This document shows, in pieces, positions 1 through 12,199 of a stretch of DNA of 64,000 nt; the first letter of the stretch is position 1, and each line of letters opens with the position of its first letter. The stretch comes from Hemileia vastatrix (lineage: Eukaryota; Basidiomycota; Pucciniomycetes; Pucciniales; Zaghouaniaceae): the NCBI GenBank assembly GCA_030280995.1, contig JASXTE010000015.1, positions 23,022,501 to 23,086,500 of the forward strand. The letters are read 5' to 3'. A program made the position numbers and the translations under genes. The notes below the pieces were generated by a model, which saw nothing but the letters and a program-made list of their open reading frames with translations, ran no database searches and was not told the origin of the DNA.

Positions 1-2000
1 CCCAAACCCATTAAATATGGTTTGAGAATGAGGGAGGTAAATTCTGCGGCCCAGTCAAGAAACCAATGGTGCACAGATATCCCAAAGGGGATTAGGCTGG
101 GAAAAAGCACCATAGAAAATAATATATAAAGGTTTATGCTTCTTTCAAGCACAAAAATTGAAGCCCTCCTTTATATTGAAAAGCCAATATGGAGATCATG
201 TCCAAAAAAAATTAAATAAACACAGGCATATAGACAAGATTAATTAGTTTTAAGTCATCTGGAGTTCTAGAGAGCTGACTTACTAGACATTAAATTCAAA
301 CATTTTTGGCATGCTGATCAAGCTATTACTTATTTTATAGGCTAAACTGAAATTAGTGATAATCAAAAATGATATAAATATTTAAAAGATAGCATATTAA
401 ACTAAAAAACATTTCTTATTCAACTAAAATCCTCACAAAATTTCAATTTTACAAAATACTTCCAGAAATTTGATTACACACAAGTGCACACACAATTCAG
501 ATTCCAGATACAAATCCTTTAAATTCTGATTTCAAAAAAAACCTATGCTGTAAAACCATACCCTCACCCTATATATTTTCATATGGAAAAAATTGAAAAA
601 ATCTATAATCAACATGATATTAAAGGAAAATTGAACCACCATATGCAATTTATGCATAATTTTCACTCCATATAAAACATTCAGGAAATTCAGAATTCCT
701 AATGAGATTCCATTTTATGAATATTCCACATGAATCACCCAAAAGTTATTGATACATCTGAAAGCTAGAAGAATTTATGGGAACCACATATAAACCCTAA
801 AAAAAATTTGATTCTGAATCCATTTCTTGTAAAATTTTGACTCCCCATAGACAAAAACTGATTTCTGAATCAACACAAAGCTCAAAAGATTCTGATTTGT
901 CAAAATACTCCCAAAAATTCTGATTCTACAAAAAGGCGCACAAAAATATGAATGCAGATGAAATTACATGAAACTCTGATCACAGAAACAGGTCCCTGAA
1001 ATTCTTATTCCACTAAAATCACATGTTTCACATGGGTCACATATTCTTGTAAAATTAATAATATTTTTTTCATCATATTAATTTATTATTCAGTTGATAG
1101 TTTGAGTAACACAAATAAAAAGCTTGATCTTAATAAGGAGAATTTACTTGTAAATATTTTCATATCCTATCTTCAATTTCATTTTTATCACAACAACAAG
1201 AAAATTATTCAGCATTAAATTTTAGATGAATTAATTTGTAATAAAGTTAATTATATAATTATTCTTTAAATCACTTCAACGCTAAATTAAGCATTTTATG
1301 GACATAGACATATATAATAGTGATATGTAGCAAGAAATAATAACATTGGATGATCTTAAAAATTAAGATTTTTTTTGATTTTTCCATAGATAAATTTAAA
1401 AGGGAAATAATCTTGTTTCATATTTTTTTGGAAGACTTATCTAGACTTTTTGAAATAGCTTAAACATTAAAAATAAGCACAAAAATCAATGGAAAAGTTA
1501 TTAATATGTGCATTGATGATTTTAATGAGAAAAAATGCATTTTTTTTTGCAATAAAAACTACTGGACTTATCTAATTGAAAAGGTTTCATTCTTATTTAT
1601 ATAAATATATATTATCATTCATGGAGTGTAATAAGCTATACTTTTTGTTGAATCTAGTTTTATATTTCAGTTATGAAAAACTATTATACCAATTTTAATG
1701 ATGAAAAGACACAATAAATTCAATTTCAGAAGAGAATATATCTCTCTTTAAATTTAATTATTGTAACAAGGGAGTTTTCTCTAAAATTTACAGCCATTAC
1801 TATAAGGCATTATTAAATTAAATTTTCTTTTCTTTTATTGAACTTAAATTTTTCTAAGTATTATTCCAGTAAAAAAATTAGCTTTCAAAATATGATGGTG
1901 AATATTTTTGGATGAAGGTGATGGTTGTGAAAGTTAAGAATGAAATTTCATGTTTAAAATTTAAAATCTAACTTGAAATGAAAAAAAGATTATGCTTGAT
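1..2000. other. AT-rich region without a recognisable gene
   Basis: No frame gives a plausible protein. Between about 420 and 1020 there is a loose, diverged tandem pattern around AATTCTGATT and TCAAAATACTCCC, probably an old minisatellite. Poly-A and poly-T runs are frequent. The rest looks like decayed repeat DNA. Confidence 0.5.
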
Positions 2001-2230
2001 CAATATGTGCTCAATCAGGGATCAAGTCAATTTTTTGTTAGATCAACTTGTGCTCAATAATAAACACACCAGGCTTCAATCATTGAAAAATCTCAGACTA
2101 AAATTGACTCTAATTTCTTCTCAATGAGGTACTCATGGTGGGTCTGATACATGGCATAAATTAGGGTCACAATGGATTTCAAAGAGTGAGAACCTTTGAA
2201 GTAAACCCCCAAATTTCTGGAGGTGAAAAA
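2000..2230 (+). repeat. Decayed MITE right end (TGTGGTG family), copy 1
   Basis: This stretch aligns by eye with 7750-7992 and 31005-31254. Shared landmarks are GATCAA-TTGTGCTCA, CTCAGACTAAA, TTTCTCAATG..GTA..CAT and TGGCATAAA. It ends in CCCCAAATTTCTGGAGGTG, a worn form of the ends of the other two copies (TTTCTGTGGTG and TTTCCTGTGGTG). It is non-coding. The left end could not be fixed. Confidence 0.5.
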
Positions 2231-2479
2231 TTAATAATTTCTTACTATGATGCCCCCTATTATAAATGTTTTGCTCTAAAAAATAGTAATCTCATTAAAC
2301 TAATTATTTCTTTTAACTTAAAGAGATTATTACATCAATTAAATCAGTCTAAAATAGTTATTTACCTATGTTTTATATTAAATTAATTAATTAAATTTAT
2401 TAAGGTTTGAAACTTTATATTTTAATGTTTCAATTTAAATTCTTTATTAATTAAAACTTATAAAACATGTTTTCAGTTA

Positions 2480-2764
2480 AAATAGTTATTTTTATATGTC
2501 TCAAAATTATTTAACTACTCATTAATTTTAAATGTGTTGTTTGGAATTATCTTGATGGGTTCTTTGGCTCTTACTCATGTATTTTGGTTACTTTTATCAT
2601 ATTTTCCCCTTATGATTTGCTTAAACATTAGGTTATATTTGTTTTTTTATGTTTTACAAAGTATATACTTTTTATGGCTCTTCAGAGGGCCCCTTACCTA
2701 TATAAAAGTAATGGGTAACACCCTGTAGCAGAATCACTTATATTACTTTATTAAATTTAAAAAA

Positions 2765-2796
<32 letters not shown>

Positions 2797-3085
2797 TATC
2801 CAGGTGTTAGTCCTTATTAAAAAAAGGTTAATATAGAATTATTTTAAAGGGTTTCTTTAAGAGTATTTATTATAGTTGGTTGTTTTTTTATAAGCAGATA
2901 GAGATAATCTACTTACAATCCCTTTATAGCCCTCCTTCAGTTGTTGTTAGTACTGTATTATCTTAAGTCTATTTTTGTTGTGGTTGTTATTACCTTCCCT
3001 TTCTTCCCCTGTTTCTTCTATTCTCTTCTTTTCCTTCTTCTTCTTCTTCTCCCTTCTCTACATCTTCTAGACAACTTTCCAATAA
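2480..3085 (+). repeat. Decayed LTR-like remnant with TATA and polypyrimidine tract
   Basis: It shares an ordered set of landmarks with the solo LTR at 13092-14279. These are a TATA-like CCTATATAAAA after AGAGGGCCCCTTA (13.9 kb has CCTATAAAAGGG after GAAGGTCCTCTTG), then a CT-rich stretch, then TTCTAGACA near the end. The apparent proteins in the CT-rich stretch are low-complexity artefacts. Edges are approximate and no target duplication was found. Confidence 0.4.
2769..2797. repeat. (AT)n microsatellite
   Basis: An uninterrupted AT dinucleotide run. Similar shorter runs occur near 4121-4135 and 37659-37681. Confidence 0.9.
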
Positions 3086-3185
3086 GATTCAACTATGCCC
3101 TAATTATTTATAATAAAATGGTAAGAAAAATTTCATTAAATTATTCATTGAAGAGAAAAATATTATCCTATAAATATGTAGAAAA

Positions 3186-3435
3186 CACTATGCAATATAG
3201 GGGGTGGACTTGTTAGCAAGTCCTCAACCTGAACTCAGATCGAACTCAGACTGAACTCATACTGAACTCATACTGAACACTACTTGTTCACCCACATAAA
3301 ACTGTTCTGCTGAGTGGTTTTCATCCCTGATTGTATGGTTCCTTTATCAATAACTCAATGTGTGTTCAATCTGTGGTGAGTTTGGGTCCAAGGTTTCAGA
3401 GTCGCTAGCAAATCGGCCCCCCATATTGTGTGGTG
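3186..3435. mobile_element. Complete ~250-bp MITE with TGCTAGCA-type inverted ends
   Basis: The left end is CACTATGCAATATAGGGGG followed by TGGACTTGTTAGCAAG. The right end, read on the other strand, is CACCACACAATATGGGGGG followed by CCGATTTGCTAGC. The inverted ends are about 35 bp long and imperfect. Just inside the left end is a short tandem series of about 12 bp (CTGAACTCATA). The same series occurs beside the right end at 46960-47003, so this is a short deletion derivative of the family that bounds the 36837-47003 segment. The end structure resembles PIF/Harbinger MITEs. No clean target duplication is visible. Confidence 0.75.
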
Positions 3436-5145
3436 AACTATGATATCTGAATTTTCTTCACTTAGACCAATAAAATGAATATATTTTAGAAAAAGCCAAG
3501 GACTTGTAGAAAAATAATGCCCAAAAGTCCTTCATATTTATAATTTATTTAATTTTTCTCAAGTAAAAAATGGACTTATTGAACAAAAAATACTCTAACC
3601 TGAATATATTTGTGGAAATGAAAATCAATACACTTGATTTTTACATTTTCAAAACCTACTGATTTATAAATTGAAACCCATTAAAATTGCGTTTATGCTC
3701 CATGTGACACATTAGCATAAATTTTTTCTGATGTTCATTCAAGTCCTTTCTAAAAGCCCATAACCAAGAATCAAAGGGTAAAAAAATTGTCTTCTTAGCC
3801 AGTCTACACCATATTTGATGAGACAAAAAATCATTGGACCCATAATTTTTCTAGCAATAAATATTTATATAAGTATAAAAACGAAGGGTGAAAAATTTTA
3901 CACCAAATGTCTAGGAGTTTATTTATGCATGATTATGTTTCTTTAAAAATGGGTGTCATTATTGTTAAGGTGCAGATTTTTTAAGCATCATTTATCATAC
4001 TAGTTACCTAAAAAATCTACAACTTACTGACAAGACTTGATAATGTTAACATATTCACCACCAAAAATTGATTTATTTTTTCACACTACCTACTCATAAA
4101 AGAAAAATTATCAGCACCATATATATATATATATATTGAAATAATCAACTCTATGCCACGGTCCACTGAGTTGAAAATATATCCTTCCATAACATGTAAA
4201 TATTAAGTTAAATCACAACACATATTTCTTATCAGTGTCAGACCATTAGTAAACTGATCATTACATGATTAAAAAATAAGTAATCTGTTTTCAGAAACAA
4301 AAAATCCAAAATCCAAAAAATATAATTTAAAGTACAATTTATAAATATTAACAAACATCAATAAAATTTAATGAGTTACTGACTGGAAAATTTTTAACCA
4401 CAATTTTCAGTCATAAGGCAATATGACATTTAATCCAACCATCCCTTATTATAAAAGAGATTAACTACCATCACTAAATTTTTTCTTGACTAGAATTTAA
4501 TTTAATCAAGTATTTTTGTAGTTCAATAGCTATAATATAGAGCCAACATTAAATTTTAGTATAATCAAATCCTCATATAAAAAATAATTCAATAATTTTA
4601 GGGAAATTATCCGGCAACCGCTTAGATTTCTAATTATAAAAATTTCATAAAAATTATACAACCTTTGACCATGCACAGCCTACTATGTATTTAGCCTTGC
4701 ATAGTGTACAACCAATGACATGAGCAGTGCCTTTCCCTCAGATAAGTTAGCAGTATTGTTTTCTCAAAAGAGTTGGCAGTATCATGCCCTTAATCATGTT
4801 AGCAGTATCACTTTCTCATTCTTATTGTTCCTCAACATTAGTGTTAGAATGCAATCATTTTCATTGTAAATTTTAGTGTTAGTGATAGCATTAGCATTAG
4901 GGTTAGGTTAAATATATTATTTCTTATGGCGCAAATTATGTGATACAGATTGTTTTTGAATAAAATATGTATTTTATTTATGTCTAATAGGTTGTTGCCA
5001 GGCTAAAATATGATGATATTTACTATAAAAAGAAGTTTAGGTTGAAACCAGGTAAAAATAAGCAGGTAATTGTTATAATTAGAAGTCTAGGTTGTTTCTG
5101 GATAACTGCCCTAATTTTAAAGAGTAACATTAATATTGAGAATAG
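3436..5145. other. Gene-free AT-rich stretch with small tandem repeats
   Basis: No coding signal is visible. A worn minisatellite of about 30-40 bp (GTTAGCAGTATC..TTTCTCA) covers roughly 4745-4830. A second local duplication (TCTAGGTTG..CAGG) covers roughly 4985-5105. Confidence 0.5.
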
Positions 5146-7130
5146 ACCCTGGCACAGCTAGATCACATACTTTCCAACCAAAATTCATTTTCAATAACGA
5201 AAATTATTCTATAAAATTGTGGAATAGTAATAAATTATGGGCACATTCCATAATGCTACACTTATAATATCTTCTGTTCAATAATGAGTGCACAAGTTTT
5301 TTTTGTTCCTTGACCACTGCTTCCATTGCCCATACTACTAGTCAAGCATAAAAATCCATCAGTGAAATTGAAAGTTTAGTTTGACACTTTTTTCATATGC
5401 AATATTCATTTCATATTGTAATTCAACTTTTTTGCATCCCAGTTGGCTATCCCATTTTGCATTCAACCCTCAAAACTTTAATCAAATACAAAAAATGTAT
5501 ATTCAACACAAATCTGCACATTGAATTTGAGGCACTCAGATATGAAAAAATATAGATATCTCTTATCAATTTTCTTCCCTAAAAGCGTTTATCTGAGAAT
5601 AAAAGTAAGATGGAGAATAAATTAGCAAAATACTGAGGATAATCATTTTTTTCTTAAAGTCAACCATATGTGAAGTTGCATATATAATGCTAATAATTGA
5701 AACATATTTTTTTCAACTTGATGAATAATTTCACACCAGAGAAAAGGCTCTTTTCAATATAAATATTCATTTCATAATCTCTAATTATATGAAAAAAGCT
5801 TAAGTTACTGTAGAAAAGCTGAAAATTATCATTTTTCTTATCCCTTTTCTAAATTAAAAGTCACATGACTTATTTTTTACTTTTCTCAATACTAGGTTAA
5901 ATTTTACATTTCATATGCATCAATATTCCATGTTGCATATTCATTGCTCTTCTATAAGAAATATGCAATATAAATTATGCATTATGAATTATGCAATATT
6001 CAACATGCAATATGCAATATAAAATATTCATTATTCAATTAGAATTATGTAATATGCATTATGAATTATGCAATATAAAATTTGAAATATGATATATGCA
6101 TTATGAATATGTCATGCAACAAGTGATACTCAAAGCAAAAGTCAATTTTTTAATCCATAAATCAGTACATAAACCCATACTCAAAGCGCAGAAAGCAGCA
6201 TCTACATAGCAACTTCTTTTCCCTTTGTGTTTCTCAATTTGACTGTGCCATCTAAATCTTAAATCTAATCTAGTCATTCATGTGCTTATACTTTTTAATC
6301 TTAAGAAAATTCACAAGGTAATAGTGCTATGGTCAATGATATACTTTCAAATGTTGGGTTATTGTGTGTCTGAGGGTAATTAAAGGTCTGTGAGTAGGAA
6401 TTGGAGTAAGTTTAAAGGATCTGTGGGTTATATTGAATTTTCAGTGATAAATTAAGGGTGATTTATTAAAGGGGCCAATGCAAGGTGGAGTTGTCTATAT
6501 AATTGGGTGGATTTGGTTCAACATTCCTTAGAATTAAATTATAATATTGTTGTGATAGTAGTTAAATATATATAAGGCTATTATTCTTTCCTAACTATCT
6601 AAATAATAAATTTAAATTTAAACTCTTAAGACTCCTAAATCCCTTTTGATCATTAAGTTCCAAGCCAATGTGAGATTAACCTGAATATTTAGTGTTACTG
6701 TAAATTACATTATTATTCATCTTGAACTTATCTCAAAGTAATTATTTAATTATCTTCAACTTATCTTCAAAATACTTCCTCAAAGTATTCCTCTTTATTT
6801 TGAAGTAGCCTTCAATCATCATTGCCAATCTCAATCACCCAGGAGCACCCTTAATTTTGTGCATAGGCTGTCTAGTGACAGCATGACACAATATGCAATA
6901 TGTACTATGTAATATGAAATATGAAATATGTTTAATTAATAATTCATGGATAATAGATACTGAATATTTATGAATTTTGAATTTTGAATATGCATGAATA
7001 ATGTATATTGTGTACACATGTATTGTCAAGGGGTGCTTTTGGTCTAGAAGGTTTTTCAGCAGTCCAATGGCAATGAAAGGTGAAGTAACTTGAGATTTAA
7101 ATATTTTGTACATATTTAATTCTTTATAAT
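5146..7130 (+). repeat. Non-coding repeat with TATGCAATAT-rich interior, copy 1
   Basis: It begins with AGACCCTGGCACAGCTAGATC. The complement of that sequence occurs at about 21744-21765, followed there by diverged matching sequence (AAATTATGGGCAC, CCATAAT, AATGAGTGCA). The interior at 5930-6115 and 6890-7030 is packed with TATGCAATAT, ATGCATAA and ATGAATTATGCAAT words. These are palindromic AT words that look like an expanded simple repeat. No protein is encoded. The distal boundary is a guess. Confidence 0.45.
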
Positions 7131-7654
7131 TTATTACTCAATTAAAAGGTAAGTAGTTTTATTATTATTATTACTTTGAAATCCTAGAGATACGCAATTG
7201 TAAATACTAAGTGAGGTAATAGTGGTAATAGATTTATGTATATAATAATTTCTTGTAAAGTAAGTATGAGAGGCCTTATATATTCAAAAAAGAGAGAAAA
7301 TACAGAACCACAAGTCTACATACAAGAGTATCTCAGAGAAAACAGTCCCACAAAATAGAAATTTCTAATATTAAAGTTTGTTCTATAAAGAATGTTCTTA
7401 TATACAGTATTTATCTGTATATTTCAAACTTGATTAAAATTATTTGATTTATTTAGTTTTTCTGTATATGTCAATGTAAAATAAAATTATTTGATTAATA
7501 TTTAGTATTTTTATATTTTAGTCTACCTTTCAGCTGTAATGAGGACGCTGTCAAGGAATAAAAAATGAGGTAACATTTTAATTAAATATTTTTTTAATTT
7601 TACTTATTAATTAGTTAAAATATTATAAGTAATTTATAAAGTAAGTATAAATAA

Positions 7655-7992
7655 CAAATTGAGAGGTGAATGCGTAGCTCTACTCTAGTAAATAACTAAT
7701 TATTTACTGGTTAATTCTAGTAGCCTGTCTGACATGTATGATGCTTATATAGACAAATCTTAGCTCAATGTGTGCTCATTGAGAAATAAAATTAAACTTT
7801 TGTTGGATCAAATTGTGCTCAATGTAGGACAAACTGGGCTTCAACAAGGACAAGTCTCAGACTAAATTTGCTTATAATTTTTTCTCAATGTGGTATTCAT
7901 TGTGGATCCAATATTTGGCATAAAATAAGATCAACATTTAGTTCAAAAATGGAGAACTGCTAGAATTTCATCCCCAATGTTTCTGTGGTGAT
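7655..7992 (+). mobile_element. Decayed MITE (TGTGGTG family), copy 2
   Basis: The right end, CCCCAATGTTTCTGTGGTG, matches the right end at 31254. A worn left end may be GAGAGGTGAATGCGTAGC at about 7657. The interior aligns with the copies at 2.0 and 31.0 kb. It interrupts the LTR remnant that continues at 7993. Confidence 0.5.
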
Positions 7993-8250
7993 ATATATAC
8001 AATCAATTACACAAACTTTCACTGGTACAAATTTTTGTTGTATATCACTATATTTTTCAAAAAACACTTATTCTAAAATCACAAGCACATCAGTATTAAA
8101 TGGTCGAAAATTCTTTTCTTTATCAAGTAGAAATTATAGCCTAGATTATTTAGAAATCTTCTTTTTCTTAAAGGAAAGGTTTTTCTTAGGTTTATCCAAC
8201 TCCCTTGGATTCTTCTCTCAGAAAGGAGACTATAAGAGCTCTACAATGTG
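7993..8250 (+). repeat. 3' fragment of the Ty3/gypsy LTR family, copy A
   Basis: It aligns with the last ~260 bp of the LTR at 58902-60001 and with 14340-14620. Shared landmarks are CTTTCACTGG, TATCAAGTAGAAATTATA, CTTAAAGG..AGGTTT, AACTCCCTTGGATTCTTCT and the terminal TCTACA. The 5' part is replaced by the MITE ending at 7992. No primer site survives after it. Confidence 0.6.
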
Positions 8251-10676
8251 TACTGACTTGATGGCAAGATATTTCTGGTGATTGAGAATTAATCTCTGGA
8301 AATTGATAAGCAGATCTATTGATTTCAGGTAGAGAAGATTCTGAAGAAAGCAAGATCAATAAACAAAGAGCAAAATATAAAAAGAATAATTTTACCTGAT
8401 TCAATTCTGTCAAGATCTAAATCAATAAGCTGACTGGGAATAAATATTTTCTGTAAAAAGTATGAAAAGGGTTTTAATTTTTGGAGGGAGGAGAGTTTTG
8501 GTAATTAGAGAGAAGTGGGAAGAAGATAATTTTGAATAAGTAGTAGATGGTCTTTTTCTAATAGGAGATTTAGAGATGGATTATCTGGGCTTATGAGATC
8601 AATGACAATAAAAAGACCTTTTTTTAAAAGAAGAACTAGAATGGATACTTGGAATGGAAATAGTAGGGGCTGTTTTGAAATAAGGACTAAAAGAATGAAA
8701 AGAAGGAGAAGTTTATGGCTCTAATTTAGGGTGGATAAAAGGTGATCTTTTCATAGGTTTAGGAGAAGTTTGTGTTTTAGGTTTAATTATAGAATTAATT
8801 GGGGCCAGCCTAGATTGAAGTGTTGGAGTAGGCAGGTTTGAAGTAGAAGGTCTATGGTTCATAATATCAGAATTAGAGGGGATATTAAGATAGGCAGAAG
8901 AGTTGAAAGGACCAGGATAGTTCAACAGAGACGGTTTGAGAGGTGGAGTTGTATGCTTAGGAGTAGAATTGGAGTAGGAAGAATAGTTAGAATCTGGGAT
9001 TTAGAATGAGCCATACTTCAGACCAGTGCACTTTCTTTTATTCTCATATTAGTCTCAACAGGCCCTGTAGTAAGTATGTCTTTAAATGCTCAAGGTGAAC
9101 ACAAATTCTCTGTGGGTAGAAGAAAAATAGGAGCAGGCTTGATCTGGAGCTGCAAAAAGGTCTGAAGGAGTCATGTTGAAAAATAGGATTAATAGGGCTC
9201 TTGATGAAAATGAAATGTAGGAAAAAATCCCATGGCAAAATTTGGGTCTCAAGGAAGGCTCTAGGAGTTGATGATTGATCAAATTTTTAGTCCCTCATGA
9301 CCTCAAACTTGAATAATCTATGTGATTTATCCACCAAGAAATTAAACTAAAATGTAAATCTTTATTCATTAAATTAAGCTAGGATATTAAATTAAATATT
9401 TTAGTTTATCACTCTCTTCCACAACTCTAAACTGGATAATCAATCATTATGAAAACTTAGTAATTTTTGATAATTGTGTATGCTAAACTTTAGGATAGAA
9501 ATGGACTTAAATTTAAGGATCAAATGGTTCTAGATGGCACTTAAAATAAAAGATTTTATTATGAAATTTATGGTGCAAAATAAAGTTTGGATAAACATAT
9601 ATGGCTCTAACAGTTATGTTATTTTAAATTATAGAAAGGTTGGGTGATTAATTTGAAATTTTTTGATGAAGGATCTTATAAAGGTAGATTAGGTAGTTAA
9701 AAATTGTATTGTGCCTCATTTTAGGCTATATTTGAAGAAACTTAGAGGATAAAATGGGGGGAAAATAATCATGTTACTCATTTCAGTAGTTGTGGAGCCT
9801 AATCTCTCAAGCTTTACCAAGAAATAGACTGGTAGAGGAGTTTGGAGGGATTTTAAACTCATTCTCAGTGGTTGGAATAACTTCAAAGCATATATGGGTT
9901 TTCTTAAGTTGGAGTTTGTAAATTCAGAAAGGAATTAGAGTTTATTGGTAAATGAAAAGTTGATAAACCAGACTGCATGTTTTAAAGCACTAAAGAATTA
10001 AAAATTTAAGAAGAGGAGGATAACTAGAAAAGATAATTTCTCTGAAACTGTTCAAAATCTGCATTAAAAACCATCTCTTCATTATATCCTCATGACGTTT
10101 GGCTAAGGTTTCTTGAAAATAGGTTAAAAACTCTCCCTTTATCACATCTTTAAAGTCTAAGAAAAGATATCTATTAATCTTAGGTTAATGATTAACATAA
10201 TCAGTTTTGGATTTCCCAAAATAATCAGTGTTTGTTATTTCAACCACTTAGAAGAAAATAAAGTAAAGGATAAATCGATTAGTATGATGAATTATAAATT
10301 AATAATAAAGGAAAAAAAATTGGAGCCAGGGAAAAGAGTTTCAGAAAATCAAAAAAATGAACTGCCATCATTGGATTAGAATCATGTGATGAATGGGATA
10401 GCTCAGGATTAGGATTAGGATTTTTAGATGATGATGGTTTGGCAATTATTCTTCCATAAAAACTGTAATTTTGATGATATTGTTTTAGGAATAGATGCAT
10501 CAAGAAAAGAAGCTAATCCAGTATAGACATTGATTCTGGATAGAATAATTGGCCAAGTGAATTTGATTATTTTTAGCTTGAAAATATCACAAGATGTGAA
10601 TACAGGAAGATCAGGATTGGAAATGAGGCAGGGAAATTGATATTTAGAGCACAGTTCACAGGGTGTGGCCAAGGCT
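8251..10676. other. Decayed sequence with weak minus-strand coding traces
   Basis: Several short minus-strand frames rich in Ser, Pro and Asn (for example 8713-8925) and a frame with the cysteine pattern CELCSKYQFPC near 10650 lie here. The cysteine pattern faintly recalls retroelement gag or zinc-cluster sequences, but spacing and conservation are too poor for assignment. Stops interrupt every frame. The solo LTR at 10682 sits directly against the start of the cysteine-bearing frame. Confidence 0.3.
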
Positions 10677-10681
10677 GTCAT

Positions 10682-12180
10682 TGTCAGGCTAAGGTCAAGT
10701 AAAAGGACGTGAACTAGCTTGAATAGTCAGTTGTCTAGAAGATTTTAATGGTCCTATACGAATACTGTAATCTAAATCCAATAAGTAGTAAAATATAATC
10801 AAAATTAAGGTCTCAGTAATATAGCTCTCACTATTTTATATGTGGCTTACAATCTTTATAGTTGGTAGAAAAATAGATTTTTATAATTCAGATACTATTC
10901 AAAAGTCTTATAAAAGTACTAATTGATATGTATTGTAATTGATTTGGTTATATTGGTAAATTGTAAATGATAAGGAATGTAGAAACAAGACCCAAAAACC
11001 TCCTCCTTTTATACACACTGAGTTCCCCAATAAATCCCTTGATATACCATCCAATACACAGTTAATGACGCCTCAAAACAACTAATAGACCTGCCCATCA
11101 ACATCCCTAGTGACCCATGACATAATTAGACAAGTAACAACCGCCAAAATACTGTAATAATAAGGGAAATCCATCAAAATTAAAGAAAAAGACAAAAAGA
11201 GAGTATATGCGTATAAAACAATAATATAAAAGACTAAAGGAGACTTTTTAAGGTTAATAATAGCTTAATAATAAGGGGGATTTACTGTAGAAATGGAGGG
11301 GCTAATTCTGAAATTATACTACGTGAAATTCCCATCCAAAAATAACCAAAATTGACTGAGAAACCACCAAAAAACTTAAAAAAGAGCGTGAGATGTGGGG
11401 TAACTACATGCAGTCCTTGGCAGGCGCTTGCACAGGTAAATCCTTGACTAAAATTAGGCGAATTTAAGTGTGGTGATGAAATAAGATGCCAAGAATGAGG
11501 TTATTAATGAAATTAGTGCACATAAACAAGGTCAATGCACTATTAATTAAGCTAGGACACTAAATAAGCGCCTGTCGCCTATTTTAGTGTGTTTCCCCAC
11601 AGTGGGCGTAGAATGTGGGGTAATTATAGTGTGAAAAAGCTAACTTTGCTAAAAATGAAGCTATTCAAACGGGAAAAAATCAGGCAGTATGTAGCCAGTA
11701 CACAGAAGCCATTTCTGGCATAAAAAACACCAAATTTGAAAAGTGTTATTTTTATGCATTTAAATAGCCAAATCAATAGTTCTAAGTGAGCCCAATTGAT
11801 CTGTCAAAGCGCAATTTTGATATTCTCAATTTTATAGCGCATATAGTCAGCTTTTAAGTGAAATAAAGCGCATTTCTTGTTTTTTGTGTAAAACAATGAA
11901 TATAGCAGCTTTAAGTGTACTTAAAAATTATGTAGCCTTATACTTAAGGTTCTTAAGATTACCCTAACATATTCCAACTTAATATTAAGTACATAAGACT
12001 TATAAAATGTGGATATATGCGTGTATATAAGGTGTTATAATGGCATTTTTTGTGTATTATCATAATTTTACTTATGTATACTATTTGTGAACTCTTATTT
12101 ATTGTTCCCATGTATAGTTCATGTGTTTAAAATAACTTATAAGCACTTTTTACTCAGTCCTTGAGATATAAAGGCTGACA
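10682..12180 (+). mobile_element. Solo LTR, family 1, copy 1 (1499 bp, TSD GTCAT)
   Basis: It starts TGTCAGGC and ends GGCTGACA. It is flanked by the perfect 5-bp duplication GTCAT (10677-10681 and 12181-12185), so this is a complete solo LTR left by LTR-LTR recombination. It is nearly identical, base for base, to 33408-34899, with only scattered substitutions and 1-3 bp indels. That suggests recent activity. It carries no protein. Orientation is arbitrary because no internal region is attached. Confidence 0.93.
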
Positions 12181-12199
12181 GTCATGATGATGATTCAAA

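Noticed and set aside
10424..10681. Zinc-cluster transcription factor (CELCSKYQFPC)
   Set aside because: Only the first cysteines fit. The rest of the motif and any downstream domain are missing, and stops follow.
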